A stretch of DNA of 31,759 nucleotides from RYN-431 sp036388295 (GCA_036388295.1 DASVSC010000235.1:1-31759), one strand, 5' to 3'. Counted from the stretch's first letter, positions 16,224-24,146 are shown. Numbers and translations are program-made. The notes: a model not told the origin generated them from the sequence alone.

Positions 16224-16814
16224 TCAGGCAGAAGGGGCCTTCAACAACGCGATTGCCTCGGCGACGCTGCGGGCGACGTCGAAGAGTTCACGGCTTTCGC
16301 CGCGAACGAAGCGCTGCTCGATGCCGCGTTCGATCAACTGCAGCAGCGGCGTGTAATAGTCGTTCACGTTGAGCACGACCACCCGCTTGGCGTGCAGGCC
16401 GAGTTGGCGGCCGACGATGATCTCGAACAGTTCTTCGAACGTGCCCAGTCCGCCGGGCAGGGCAACGAATGCGTCGGCCCGCTGTTCCAGCAGATGCTTG
16501 CGGTCGCGCATGTGGTCGGTGACGAGCAGTTCGTCGCACGCCAAGTCCGCTACGCCGCGGTCGATGAAGAACTGAGGCGTGATGCCCACGACACGCCCGC
16601 CGGCCGCCCGCGCCCCGTCGGCGAGCGCGCCCATGCAGCCGATGTGGTTGCCGCCGTAGACGAGCGTCCATCCTTCAGCCGCAATGGCCCGGCCAAGGTC
16701 GGCAGCTGCATCGAAATAGATCTTGTCGACTTTCGTCGTCGACGACAGGAACACCGTCACCGCGAACGCAGGCTTGGCCGGGGCAGGAACGGCGGGTTCG
16801 GGCACCTTGGTCAT
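16224..16814 (-). CDS. LOG-family (TIGR00730-type) Rossmann-fold nucleotide phosphoribohydrolase-like protein
   Basis: A 196-residue protein of the LOG/lysine-decarboxylase-like family. Characterised members cleave the N-glycosidic bond of nucleoside 5'-monophosphates (cytokinin ribotides or AMP), releasing base and ribose 5-phosphate. The signature PGGLGTFEE (residues 120-128) is intact, with the catalytic Glu region and the upstream HMRDRKHLL matching the usual MxxRK phosphate/substrate segment. LVYGGNHIGCMGALADGA (51-68) is the first nucleotide-binding loop. An Ala/Pro-rich leader (residues 5-16) precedes the fold. ATG 16814 lies 3 bp after the stop of the kinase/NDT-like fusion, so the two are almost certainly translated from one mRNA. 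That coupling suggests a shared nucleotide-related pathway or signal; the substrate is unknown. Confidence 0.88.
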   Translation of the reverse strand: MTKVPEPAVPAPAKPAFAVTVFLSSTTKVDKIYFDAAADLGRAIAAEGWTLVYGGNHIGCMGALADGARAAGGRVVGITPQFFIDRGVADLACDELLVTDHMRDRKHLLEQRADAFVALPGGLGTFEELFEIIVGRQLGLHAKRVVVLNVNDYYTPLLQLIERGIEQRFVRGESRELFDVARSVAEAIALLKAPSA

Positions 16815-16817
16815 GGC

Positions 16818-17900
16818 TTACTGGATGTAGCCTTTGGTCTTGAAGTACGCCACGGCTTCGTCCACGGAGCGGAACACGCGGGTGGCGGTTTCGCTGATGA
16901 ACGGGCTTGGCGTGCCGCGGCAATTCCAGACGACGTAAACTTCTTTGCCGCCTTCCCAGGCGTGGTGAAGTTCGCGCTCCACGCCGCTGCTCAGGCCGGG
17001 CTTGCCGTTGGGCAGTTCGGGGACGAGGCTGACGATCATGTCGCTTTGCTCGACCATCTTGAAATCGCGGGCGTAAATCTGGCCCATGATGTCGCCGCTG
17101 ATCTGCACGACGTCCTCGGTCTTGAACGTGACCGTTCCCTCGGCGGCTTCGATGTCGACGAATTCTTTGCCTTCCTCGCGGGCCTTGAGGCCCTGCGTGT
17201 GCAGGACGAACTCATCCACGTCGCCGGGGTCGAAGGCGATGAAATGCTCGGCCAGGATGGCGCGGAACTTATTGATCTCCGCGAGCGTGTCCGGCAGGTC
17301 CATCACATGGCTCATCGGGAAGCTGGGATAGACCTTTTTGAGTTGCGGCTGGAACATCATGCGGAACAGCGTTTTCGTCGTCGGCACGGTCCGGCCGCGG
17401 CTGACGATGAAGAACTTGCCGTAGCCGCGCAGGATATTGGCCATGATTTCGGTGGCGAGGTTTTCTTCCTCGCGCCAGACCATGATGTCCTTGAGCGTGT
17501 GGTCGATGTCGTGGTCTTTGTTCAGCCGCTGGTGCACGCTTTCGGCGTTGTCCAGCAACGTCACGTAGATGTCGGCGTTGAACGACTTGATCTGGTCGTA
17601 GTCGAAGGCCGCGAACAAGCCGTGCCGCCAGCGGAAGGTGGCGTGCGTGTTGACGATCACGTGCTCGTGCTTTTCGGCCTCCCGCAGAATCTCTTTGAAC
17701 ACCGCGCGGCGCAGCGTGTTCAGGCGGCTGATTGGCAAGTTCAGAATGCGGCCGGCGGGGACGTCGGGGGCCTCTTCGTACATCATCTTGCCGACGTTGA
17801 AGACGGCCAGGTCATGGCCGGCTTCGCGGGCGAGCCTCTGCACTTCGTCGAGATAGGGGCCCTTGTCGACGCCTACTTGTCCGGTCACGATCGCGCGCAT
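16818..17900 (-). CDS. P-loop (adenylate-kinase-like) protein fused to a nucleoside 2-deoxyribosyltransferase-like domain
   Basis: A 360-residue two-domain protein. Residues 1-180 look like an adenylate-kinase-type P-loop NTPase, starting MRAIVTGQVGVDKGPYLDEV. The P-loop is unusual: aligned to adenylate kinase GxPGxGKGT it has Asp12 for the Gly before Lys13 and Pro15 for Thr/Ser, so nucleotide binding may be altered. VIVNTHATFRW (81-91) resembles the second-strand region after the NMP-binding part. Residues about 185-360 resemble the nucleoside deoxyribosyltransferase-like fold: YPSFPMSHV start, DMIVSLVPELPNGKPGLSSGVERELHHA with Glu308/Glu310 near the usual nucleophile, and EVYVVW. ATG 17900 has AAGGA about 8 nt upstream. 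It lies 38 bp after the UVR-motif gene and 3 bp before the LOG gene. Both domain calls are from motif memory; the function is unknown. Confidence 0.7.
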   Translation of the reverse strand: MRAIVTGQVGVDKGPYLDEVQRLAREAGHDLAVFNVGKMMYEEAPDVPAGRILNLPISRLNTLRRAVFKEILREAEKHEHVIVNTHATFRWRHGLFAAFDYDQIKSFNADIYVTLLDNAESVHQRLNKDHDIDHTLKDIMVWREEENLATEIMANILRGYGKFFIVSRGRTVPTTKTLFRMMFQPQLKKVYPSFPMSHVMDLPDTLAEINKFRAILAEHFIAFDPGDVDEFVLHTQGLKAREEGKEFVDIEAAEGTVTFKTEDVVQISGDIMGQIYARDFKMVEQSDMIVSLVPELPNGKPGLSSGVERELHHAWEGGKEVYVVWNCRGTPSPFISETATRVFRSVDEAVAYFKTKGYIQ

Positions 17901-17938
17901 CAGTAGTCCTTCCGATTCCAGCGGGTCCGTCGGGTCAA

Positions 17939-18766
17939 TCAGACGCCGCCGACGGACGGTGGGGCGGCATTCTCGGTCGTCTGCAGCGTCGCGATTTCGT
18001 CACGCAGCTTAGCGGCCAGTTCGTATTCTTCTGCCGCCACGGCACGCTTCAGACGCCGTTCGAGGCGCTCCAGTGCGCCGACCGGCATCTTCCGCTTGAT
18101 CTCGCGGGCGAAGCGCTTCAGCACCTTGGCCTCTTCACAGCGGCCGTAGGCTTCGGCGTGGTCGAACTTAGCAAAAAAGGCCTTGATCTGCGACAGGCCC
18201 TCGCGGACCTTGTCCAGCGCTTTGTCGAGTTGCTGGTCTTTGAACAGGATCGATGCCGCCGCGCGGGTGCGCATCATAATGATGTACGGCCGGTACTGCT
18301 CCAGCAGCATGCGGTCCTGTTCCTGCACGGCGTATTTGCCGCAAAGGTCGATCACGCGCAGATTGCGGCTGGTGTCGCGCACGACGGCCGGGAAGTCGCC
18401 GAGGACGAACAGCGACAAATACCGCTGGTAGTACATGGCGGCTTCTTCACGCAAATCGCTGCAGTCTTCCGGTGACAGGGCAAAACCGTCCGAATCGCCG
18501 GACTTCTGCTTGTGCTCGGTCAGGCGGTGGTCGTGGTATTCCAGCAGCGATTCGAAGCCGTGCGGCCGCTGCCCGTCGGGCCTGCCGGTCACTTCCATTT
18601 GCAGCACGCCAAGTTCCAGGCGCATCTGCACCTTCGGCAGGCCGTCCATGCCGGTGATGCGACGCACATTGATGGTGCCGGGCTCATAGGTCCAGCCGTT
18701 CAAAATGGGTCCGAGGTCCTTCAGCGGGTCAGGGTCTGGCCGCTCATTGTCCAACGCTTGGCTCAT
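17939..18766 (-). CDS. UVR-motif (UvrB/UvrC motif) protein of unknown function
   Basis: A 275-residue soluble protein. The only recognisable element is a C-terminal UVR motif at about residues 232-262 (LERLERRLKRAVAAEEYELAAKLRDEI), the helical hairpin through which UvrB and UvrC interact and which also occurs in McsA and ClpC-type proteins. Residues 15-85 form a beta-rich region (WTYEPGTINVRRITG, VQMRLELGVLQMEVTGRPDG). The middle (90-225) is helical and may be TPR-like. It has no zinc-finger cysteines, so it is not McsA, and no nuclease domain. It is the first gene of a tight minus-strand unit with the P-loop/NDT-like fusion and LOG protein. TATACT lies 7 nt upstream of the ATG. I recall similar proteins from planctomycetes, without a known role. 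Confidence 0.75.
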   Translation of the reverse strand: MSQALDNERPDPDPLKDLGPILNGWTYEPGTINVRRITGMDGLPKVQMRLELGVLQMEVTGRPDGQRPHGFESLLEYHDHRLTEHKQKSGDSDGFALSPEDCSDLREEAAMYYQRYLSLFVLGDFPAVVRDTSRNLRVIDLCGKYAVQEQDRMLLEQYRPYIIMMRTRAAASILFKDQQLDKALDKVREGLSQIKAFFAKFDHAEAYGRCEEAKVLKRFAREIKRKMPVGALERLERRLKRAVAAEEYELAAKLRDEIATLQTTENAAPPSVGGV

Positions 18767-18773
18767 CGCCTAG

Positions 18774-18779
18774 AGTATA
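18774..18779 (-). promoter_or_regulatory. -10 box of the UVR/kinase/LOG operon (leaderless)
   Basis: TATACT on the minus strand, 7 nt before ATG 18766, the same hexamer and spacing as before the VWA gene. No Shine-Dalgarno sequence lies between them. The surrounding GAGTATAGCTC is nearly symmetric and carries a TATA core on both strands, so it might also serve the divergent ygfZ gene. Confidence 0.5.
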
Positions 18780-18830
18780 GCTCAACTGACCCCGCCCGGC
18801 ACTGAATTCGCACCCGCTTTGGCACTGAAA

Positions 18831-20033
18831 ATGACCGACACCGTCTCCTCACCGCTAGCCGAACTGCACCGCAATGTGGGCGCGGAAACGCTCGCCTACG
18901 ACACCACCGAGATCGTCTCCACCTTCGGCGAACCGCAGGCGGAATACGCCGCCATTCGCAAGGCCGCCGGCCTGTTGGATCTGCCGCAGCGCGGGCTGAT
19001 CGAACTGACCGGCGACGACCGCCACGCGTTCCTGAACAACCTGATCAGCAACCAATTAGTCGATAAAGCAACGAAGACGCCGCTACAGCCTGGGCAATGG
19101 GTTTATGCATTTTTGCTGAACCTCAAGGGCCGGGTCGTGCTGGATCTGAACGTCATCGAGACCGGCGGTCGAACGCTGCTGGAACTGGACGGCCGACTGG
19201 TGCCCATGCTGGTCTCGCTGCTGGACCGGTATGTGTTTGCCGAACGCGTCAAAATCCGGTCCTTGGCAGGTGAAGCGTACGAGATCGCCTTGCACGGCCC
19301 CGGAGCGGCCGACTTGCTAACGGCGGAAGGCATGACGTTGAAGTTGTCTCCCGGCCAATGCGGCGAAGGCACGCTGGGCGGTGCGCCGATTATCGTCTGG
19401 CGCGACGACCCCTGCGGCGTGCCTGGCCTGCACCTGATCGTCCCGAACGACCGCGCGGCCGACCTTTGGCAACACCTGCTGGCCCGCCACGGCAATGAAA
19501 TCTCGCTCGGAAAAAGATCGCTGCGACCGATCGGCTGGGCCGCTTTTAACGCGACCCGCGTCGAAGCGGGCCGACTTCTGTTCGGCGTCGACTTTGAACT
19601 CGCCCCGCCTTCCATGCCGGGCAAGCAAGCAACCGCACAAGCCGACGCCGAGCCGCGGCCAGTCGGCGTGCTGCCGGCCGAGACGACGCTGCTCGACCGT
19701 GCCGTCAGCTTCACCAAAGGGTGCTACCTCGGCCAGGAAGTCGTCGCGCGCATGCACGCGCGGTCACAGGTCGCCCGGCAGCTCGTCGGCTTGCGCGTCG
19801 ACGACGACGCGCTGCCGATCGCCGGCGCGCAGGTGTTCGACGACCAGCAGAACGTCGTCGGCGTCGTCACCAGCAGCACGATGTCGCCGATATTGTCCGA
19901 TGCCGCGATCGCGCTGGCGATGGTACGAAAGCCGATGTTCGACGTCGGCCGTCGCCTGCTCGTGGCGGCCGAGGGCGCTGTTCGCGGCGCGGTCGTCACC
20001 CCGCTCCCGTTCCTTCAGAAAGGCGACGAATGA
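18831..20033 (+). CDS. ygfZ: Folate-binding protein YgfZ (aminomethyltransferase family)
   Basis: A 400-residue protein of the glycine-cleavage T-protein/YgfZ/CAF17 family. The signature KGCYLGQE (about residues 296-303, Cys298) is the YgfZ-specific motif and sets it apart from GcvT. YgfZ binds tetrahydrofolate and supports maintenance of certain Fe-S enzymes, including MiaB, under oxidative stress. Other features are the start LAELHRNVGAETLAYD, GLLDLPQRGLIELTGDDRHAFLNNLISN (the folate-binding GTPxG-like N-domain region) and a C-terminal OB-like barrel. I start at ATG 18831; a TTG four codons upstream is possible, and neither has a clear Shine-Dalgarno. Its TGA overlaps the ppk2 ATG (ATGA). 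It is divergent from the UVR-motif operon. Confidence 0.88.
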   Translation: MTDTVSSPLAELHRNVGAETLAYDTTEIVSTFGEPQAEYAAIRKAAGLLDLPQRGLIELTGDDRHAFLNNLISNQLVDKATKTPLQPGQWVYAFLLNLKGRVVLDLNVIETGGRTLLELDGRLVPMLVSLLDRYVFAERVKIRSLAGEAYEIALHGPGAADLLTAEGMTLKLSPGQCGEGTLGGAPIIVWRDDPCGVPGLHLIVPNDRAADLWQHLLARHGNEISLGKRSLRPIGWAAFNATRVEAGRLLFGVDFELAPPSMPGKQATAQADAEPRPVGVLPAETTLLDRAVSFTKGCYLGQEVVARMHARSQVARQLVGLRVDDDALPIAGAQVFDDQQNVVGVVTSSTMSPILSDAAIALAMVRKPMFDVGRRLLVAAEGAVRGAVVTPLPFLQKGDE

Positions 20034-20836
20034 TTGATTCGCCCTATCTCATCCGGCCGGGCAAGCCGGTCCATTTCAAACGCCTGAAAACCAAAGACTC
20101 GGGCGACTTCAAAGACCGCGCCGAGGCCGAAGCCATCGCCGAGAAGAACCGCCGGCGGCTACACGACATGCAGGACGTGCTGTACGCGCAGGGCACGCAG
20201 TCACTGCTCGTGATCCTTCAGGCCATGGATGCCGGCGGAAAAGACGGCACGATCGAATACATCTTCTCCGGCGTTAATCCTCAAGGCTGTTCGGTCACGT
20301 CGTTCAAGGCACCCAGCACGAACGAGAAAGCCCACGACTTTCTGTGGCGCATCCACGCGGCGGCGCCCGCCAAGGGGATGATCGGCATCTTCAATCGCTC
20401 GCACTATGAAAGCGTGCTGGTCGAACGCGTGCACAGCCTCGCGCCCAAGCACGTGCTGAAGAAGCGGTACGACCATATCAACGCCTTCGAGCAGATGCTG
20501 GCCGACGAGGGGACGACGATCGTAAAGTTTTTCCTTCACATCAGCTTCGAAGAGCAGGCCGAGCGCATGCAGGCCCGGCTGGATGACCCGAAGAAAAACT
20601 GGAAGTTCAGCCCCGGCGATCTGGAAGAGCGCAAGTATTGGAAAGATTACGCGGGCGCGTTCGAGGACGCCTTGGAGAAGTGCAGCACGGAAGCCGCGCC
20701 GTGGTACGCGATCCCATCGGACCGGAAGTGGTTCCGTAACTGGGCCATCAGTGACATTCTGGTCCGAACGCTCGAGGCGATGAACCCGGCCTACCCGCCG
20801 CCGATCGCGGACATCAGTGAATACAAGGTCGTTTGA
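20030..20836 (+). CDS. ppk2: Polyphosphate kinase 2 family protein (PPK2)
   Basis: A 268-residue single-domain PPK2 enzyme, which transfers phosphate between polyphosphate and nucleotides, usually making NDP or NTP at the expense of polyphosphate. Walker A is DAGGKDG (67-73), Walker B/lid NRSHYE (122-127), with SFKAPSTNEKAHDFLWR, YDHINAFE and WYAIPSDRKWFRNWA also conserved. The NRSHYE variant and the length match the short TIGR03709-type subgroup. A clear ATG at 20030 overlaps the ygfZ stop by 4 bp, which indicates translational coupling. The frame is open upstream through ygfZ but that extension is an Arg-rich shadow. Whether it acts on AMP or ADP cannot be settled from sequence. Confidence 0.93.
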   Translation: MIDSPYLIRPGKPVHFKRLKTKDSGDFKDRAEAEAIAEKNRRRLHDMQDVLYAQGTQSLLVILQAMDAGGKDGTIEYIFSGVNPQGCSVTSFKAPSTNEKAHDFLWRIHAAAPAKGMIGIFNRSHYESVLVERVHSLAPKHVLKKRYDHINAFEQMLADEGTTIVKFFLHISFEEQAERMQARLDDPKKNWKFSPGDLEERKYWKDYAGAFEDALEKCSTEAAPWYAIPSDRKWFRNWAISDILVRTLEAMNPAYPPPIADISEYKVV

Positions 20837-20886
20837 CCGTTCTTGGCCGTAATTCGAACTGTTCTCAACGTGCGGCCGGTTTAGGA

Positions 20887-20892
20887 TATAAT
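20887..20892 (+). promoter_or_regulatory. -10 box of mnmA (leaderless), within a small dyad
   Basis: A perfect TATAAT lies 6 nt before the mnmA ATG. It is centred in the dyad AGGAT-ATA-ATCCT (20883-20895). The only Shine-Dalgarno-like bases (AGGA, 20883-20886) are 12 nt from the ATG and upstream of any start point set by this -10 box. No good -35 was found. Confidence 0.5.
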
Positions 20893-20898
20893 CCTGCG

Positions 20899-22029
20899 AT
20901 GGCCGGAACTGGCGAAAAGGTCGTGGTTGCCATGTCGGGCGGGGTCGACAGTTCGGTCGCCGCCGCGCTGTTGAAGCGGCAGGGGTACGACGTCGTCGGC
21001 TGCTTCATGCGGCTCGGTTCGCCCAAGGGCGTCGAGGCCGAGGAAGAAGAGTGCACGGTCGACCCGCTGGCTCCGCCGGGTAAATCGAAACAGGGTTGTT
21101 GTTCCGTACTCGACGCCGGCGACGCGCGACGCGTGGCGCAGCTGCTCGACATTCCGTTTTACGTCCTGAATTTTCAGGAAGACTTCGCCCGCGTCATTGA
21201 CTATTTCGTCGACGAGTACAACCGCGGCCGCACGCCCAATCCGTGCGTGCGCTGCAACGACTGGCTGAAGTTCGGCCGCCTGGCCCAGTACGCCGAGGCA
21301 ATCGGGGCCCGCTATGTCGCCAGCGGCCATTACGCGCGAACGGGCGTCGACCCGGTCACAGGGCGCAAGACGCTCCTGCGCGGCCTAGACCATAAAAAGG
21401 ATCAAAGCTACGTGCTGTTCGGCCTGCCCGACGGGCACGTCGAGAAGCTGATGCTGCCGATCGGCGAGTTCGAAAAAACCGATGTGCGACGCATGGCCGA
21501 GGAACTGAACCTGCCGGTGTTCAACAAGCCCGACAGCCAGGAAATCTGCTTCGTGCCGGACCAGGATTACGCCGGCCTCGTCCGCCGCCGGTCGGCCGAG
21601 CCGTTCCGGCCGGGCGAGTTGGTCTTGCCCGACGGCAAAACGATCGGCACCCACGAAGGGCACCAGCATTTCACCATCGGCCAGCGCAAAGGCCTCGGCG
21701 TCGCGCGCGGCGTGCCGCTGTACGTCATCGACATCGATCCCGCCGCCGACCGCGTCGTGCTCGGCCCGAAAGAACGGCTGCTGAAACGCACCGTCGTCGC
21801 CGGGCAGATCAACCTGCTCGGCCCGCGCGTCGGCGAGCGGCCGGTGCCGTGTTATGCGAAGATTCGCTACAACGCCCAGCCGCAGCCCGCAGTCGTGCGG
21901 CGCAGCGGCGAGGATCAGATCACCGTCACCTTCGACGAGCCGCAGAGCGCGGTCGCGCCCGGGCAGGCGGTCGTCTGCTACGACAACGACGTCGTCCTCG
22001 GCGGCGGCTGGATCGATTCGGCCGAATGA
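20899..22029 (+). CDS. mnmA: tRNA-specific 2-thiouridylase MnmA
   Basis: A 376-residue enzyme that thiolates U34 of tRNA(Lys/Glu/Gln) at the 2 position, using ATP and persulfide sulfur. The PP-loop is VVAMSGGVDSSVAA (9-22). The catalytic cysteines are Cys116 in NPCVRCN and Cys217 in SQEICFVPD. DHKKDQSYVLFGL and GQRKGLGVARGVPLYVIDID are family motifs. A Glu- and Pro-rich stretch (about 43-66) precedes GCCSVLDAGDARRVA; the GCCS version occurs in many bacterial MnmA proteins, so the two adjacent cysteines are not odd in themselves. ATG 20899 starts directly before the first strand; a longer frame from 20833 has no family sequence. TATAAT lies 6 nt upstream. It overlaps the next gene by ATGA. Confidence 0.95.
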   Translation: MAGTGEKVVVAMSGGVDSSVAAALLKRQGYDVVGCFMRLGSPKGVEAEEEECTVDPLAPPGKSKQGCCSVLDAGDARRVAQLLDIPFYVLNFQEDFARVIDYFVDEYNRGRTPNPCVRCNDWLKFGRLAQYAEAIGARYVASGHYARTGVDPVTGRKTLLRGLDHKKDQSYVLFGLPDGHVEKLMLPIGEFEKTDVRRMAEELNLPVFNKPDSQEICFVPDQDYAGLVRRRSAEPFRPGELVLPDGKTIGTHEGHQHFTIGQRKGLGVARGVPLYVIDIDPAADRVVLGPKERLLKRTVVAGQINLLGPRVGERPVPCYAKIRYNAQPQPAVVRRSGEDQITVTFDEPQSAVAPGQAVVCYDNDVVLGGGWIDSAE

Positions 22030-22931
22030 ACCCGCGGCGTCACATCCTGATCTTCCACCAGGCCGCCCTTGGCGACTTCATCATGACCTGGCCGCTGGCG
22101 ATGGCGCTCGGCCGCGTGTTCGCGCAAAGCCGCGTGATGTACGTGACCGGCCCCGACAAGGGCCGGCTGGCGGAGGCGGTCGTGGGCGTCGAATGGCTGG
22201 GCGTCGACAACGGCTGGCACACGCTGTTCGGCCCCGGCGACGTGCCGGACGAACCGGTCGGCCGTGTGCTGCGCGCGACGCAGTGCGTTGTCCTTTTTGC
22301 CGCCGGTGACGCTTCTGCCGTTGTGGAAAGAGTCCGGCAACTGACGGGCGATATCCCCATTCTGCCGGTCAGCCCGAACCCGCCGGCCGGGGTTCATGTG
22401 TTGACCCACCAACTGACGCAACTGCAAGGCCACGGCCGCCTCGGCGGGTACGTCGAGCAGATGCAAACCCTGATGCGGACGAGCGGCCTCGGCGGGCGCG
22501 CGGCGGCAGCGGGAAAGGACATCGTGATCCACCCCGGCAGCGGCAGCGCCGGAAAGAACTGGCCGCTCACCTCGTTCATCGAACTGGCGAGCGCCCTTCG
22601 TTCCGCCGGCCGAACGGTGCAGTTCGTGATCGGCGAAGTGGAGCGCGAACGGATGACGCCGGCCGACGTCGCCGCGATGCGCGCGGTCGCCCCGGTGGCC
22701 GAACCAGCGGACTTACCCGCGCTCCGCGCGGTGTTGCAGAATGCGTCCGCCTTTATCGGAAACGACAGCGGCCCCACGCACCTGGCCGCCGTCCTCGGTC
22801 TGCGCACCGTCGCCTTGTTCGGCCCGAACAGCAATGCGGAGCAGTGGTCGCCGGTCGGGCCGCGGGTGTCGGTGCTGCCTTTCTCGGCTAGTCCTCCGGA
22901 AGTGGTGAAGGTGCTGAGTCGTGAGCCGTAA
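22026..22931 (+). CDS. GT9 heptosyltransferase-family glycosyltransferase
   Basis: A 301-residue GT-B enzyme of the ADP-heptose:LPS heptosyltransferase family. The N-terminal acceptor domain has FHQAALGDFIMTWPLA, with the conserved Gly-Asp (Asp17) presumed catalytic. The donor site has DIVIHPGSGSAGKNWP and FIGNDSGPTHLAAVLG, the two hallmark GT9 motifs. Such enzymes add heptose to the LPS inner core; the real donor and acceptor here are not known. It is about 40 residues shorter than WaaF, mainly in the N-terminal domain. Its ATG overlaps the mnmA stop (ATGA), so expression is coupled to mnmA although the functions are unrelated. A 72-bp gap then separates it from the secretion ATPase gene. 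Confidence 0.88.
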   Translation: MNPRRHILIFHQAALGDFIMTWPLAMALGRVFAQSRVMYVTGPDKGRLAEAVVGVEWLGVDNGWHTLFGPGDVPDEPVGRVLRATQCVVLFAAGDASAVVERVRQLTGDIPILPVSPNPPAGVHVLTHQLTQLQGHGRLGGYVEQMQTLMRTSGLGGRAAAAGKDIVIHPGSGSAGKNWPLTSFIELASALRSAGRTVQFVIGEVERERMTPADVAAMRAVAPVAEPADLPALRAVLQNASAFIGNDSGPTHLAAVLGLRTVALFGPNSNAEQWSPVGPRVSVLPFSASPPEVVKVLSREP

Positions 22932-22991
22932 GCCGACGCAGCAGGCACGCGTTGGAACAATGCCGGGTCGTTGTGTCCCGTTCGCACTTGC

Positions 22992-22997
22992 TACGAT
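22992..22997 (+). promoter_or_regulatory. -10-like box of the pseudopilin operon
   Basis: TACGAT (four of six matches) lies 6 nt before ATG 23004 and no Shine-Dalgarno sequence is present. TTGTGT at 22971-22976 could be a -35, though the spacer would be only 15 nt. Weak on its own; noted because it repeats the spacing seen before other genes here. Confidence 0.3.
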
Positions 22998-23003
22998 GAC
23001 GCC

Positions 23004-24077
23004 ATGACGGACGCCGCCGACATTCCCCGCCGCGTGGACGAACTGTTGTGCCGCGCCGTCGGCCGCGGCGCGAGCGACATTCACGTAGAGCCTTTGGCCG
23101 CCGGCGGCGAAGTGCGTTTCCGTGTCGACGGCCTGCTGCAGAAGCAGGAAACGCTGTCGGCCGACGTCGCGGCCGCATTCGTGGCCCGGTTGATGGTCAT
23201 GGCGAACCTGCTGACCTATCGCCGCGACGTGCCGCAGGAAGGGCGGGCCACGACCCCCGTGCCCGGCGTCGCCCGGCCGATCGATTTACGCGTGTCGATC
23301 ATGCCGACGACACACGGCCTGCGAGCGGCCGTGCGGCTGCCGGCGGAGTTGTCGCAGCCACGCTCGCTGGACGCACTGGGCTTGGACGCGGGCACACGCG
23401 AACTCATCGATGCGTTCGTCCGAGCCGACGGCGGCGTGCTGGCAATCGTCGGCCCGGCCGGGTCGGGCAAGACGACCACGGCTTACGCCGTGCTGGAAAC
23501 CATCGCCGCCGCACAGCCGGGCCTCAGCATCGTTTCGTTAGAAGACCCGGTGGAGCGCGACCTGCCGGGCGTTACGCAGATCCAAGTGCAGCCGTTCGGC
23601 CAACTCACGTACGCGACCGCCCTGCGCAGCATGCTGCGCCAAGACCCGCAGGTGCTGATGCTCGGCGAAGTCCGCGACGCCGAAACCGCGTCGGTTGCCA
23701 TCCAGGGCGGCTTGAGCGGGCACCGGCTGGTCTGCACGCTTCACGCCGCCGACGCGGCGCAGGCCGTCGCCCGGCTGTTGGAAATGGGGCTGGAGCCGTA
23801 CCAGGTGGCGGGCAGCCTGTTCGGCGTCATCGCGCAGCGCCTGCTGCGTCGCAAAACGCCTGACGGCTACGCCGGCCGGTTGCCTGTCGGCGAAGCCGTT
23901 CGAATCGACCCGGCACTGCGACGCCAGATCAGCGCGCGGGTGGACTCGGACGATCTGCGAGTGACTTATCAGTCGATGAGCGACTTCGTATCACTGCCGG
24001 ATTCTGCGGCCCGTCGTGTGGCGGCCGGTGAAACCGATGCCGCTGAGGTCTGGCGTGTCCTCGGCACCCGAGTCTGA
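23004..24077 (+). CDS. Type II secretion/type IV pilus assembly ATPase (GspE/PilB/PilT family)
   Basis: A 357-residue secretion ATPase that powers pseudopilus assembly from the cytoplasmic side. It begins at the N2-like domain (RGASDIHVEP, VRFRVDGLLQ). Then come Walker A GPAGSGKTTT (150-159), the Asp box LEDPVE (179-184), Walker B LMLGEVRD (218-225) and the His box GHRLVCTLHA (239-248). The N1 domain and the tetracysteine zinc motif of GspE/PilB are missing, so in size it resembles PilT. The presence of GspF and pseudopilins downstream argues for an assembly rather than a retraction role, but this is inference. ATG 23004 is preferred to one 33 nt upstream because it follows the -10-like box and begins the conserved domain. 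It is first gene of the six-gene operon. Confidence 0.88.
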   Translation: MTDAADIPRRVDELLCRAVGRGASDIHVEPLAAGGEVRFRVDGLLQKQETLSADVAAAFVARLMVMANLLTYRRDVPQEGRATTPVPGVARPIDLRVSIMPTTHGLRAAVRLPAELSQPRSLDALGLDAGTRELIDAFVRADGGVLAIVGPAGSGKTTTAYAVLETIAAAQPGLSIVSLEDPVERDLPGVTQIQVQPFGQLTYATALRSMLRQDPQVLMLGEVRDAETASVAIQGGLSGHRLVCTLHAADAAQAVARLLEMGLEPYQVAGSLFGVIAQRLLRRKTPDGYAGRLPVGEAVRIDPALRRQISARVDSDDLRVTYQSMSDFVSLPDSAARRVAAGETDAAEVWRVLGTRV

Positions 24078-24118
24078 CGACCGCAGATCACAGGACGAAA
24101 GATTCTTGTGGAATCGCC

Positions 24119-24146
24119 CCCTCGGCCGGACATATCCGGGCGAGGG
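24119..24146 (+). repeat. Strong hairpin covering the Shine-Dalgarno of gspF
   Basis: CCCTCG (24119-24124) pairs with CGAGGG (24141-24146) and CCGGA (24126-24130) with TCCGG (24135-24139). This gives 11 base pairs broken by one symmetric G/G mismatch and closed by the tetraloop CATA. The right arm contains GAGGG, the only ribosome-binding site for the TTG start at 24154. The element is related to the hairpin at 12452-12478, and may be a dispersed repeat that was recruited for, or controls, translation. Confidence 0.6.

Noticed and set aside
16056..17906. 616-codon plus-strand open frame
   Set aside because: It lies opposite the LOG and kinase/NDT-like genes and part of the tonB-like gene. 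His/Asp/Val-rich shadow sequence without domains.
20899..22029. Adjacent cysteines and an acidic insert in MnmA as a possible extra metal site
   Set aside because: The GCCS segment is common in bacterial MnmA proteins, so it is not special to this gene.
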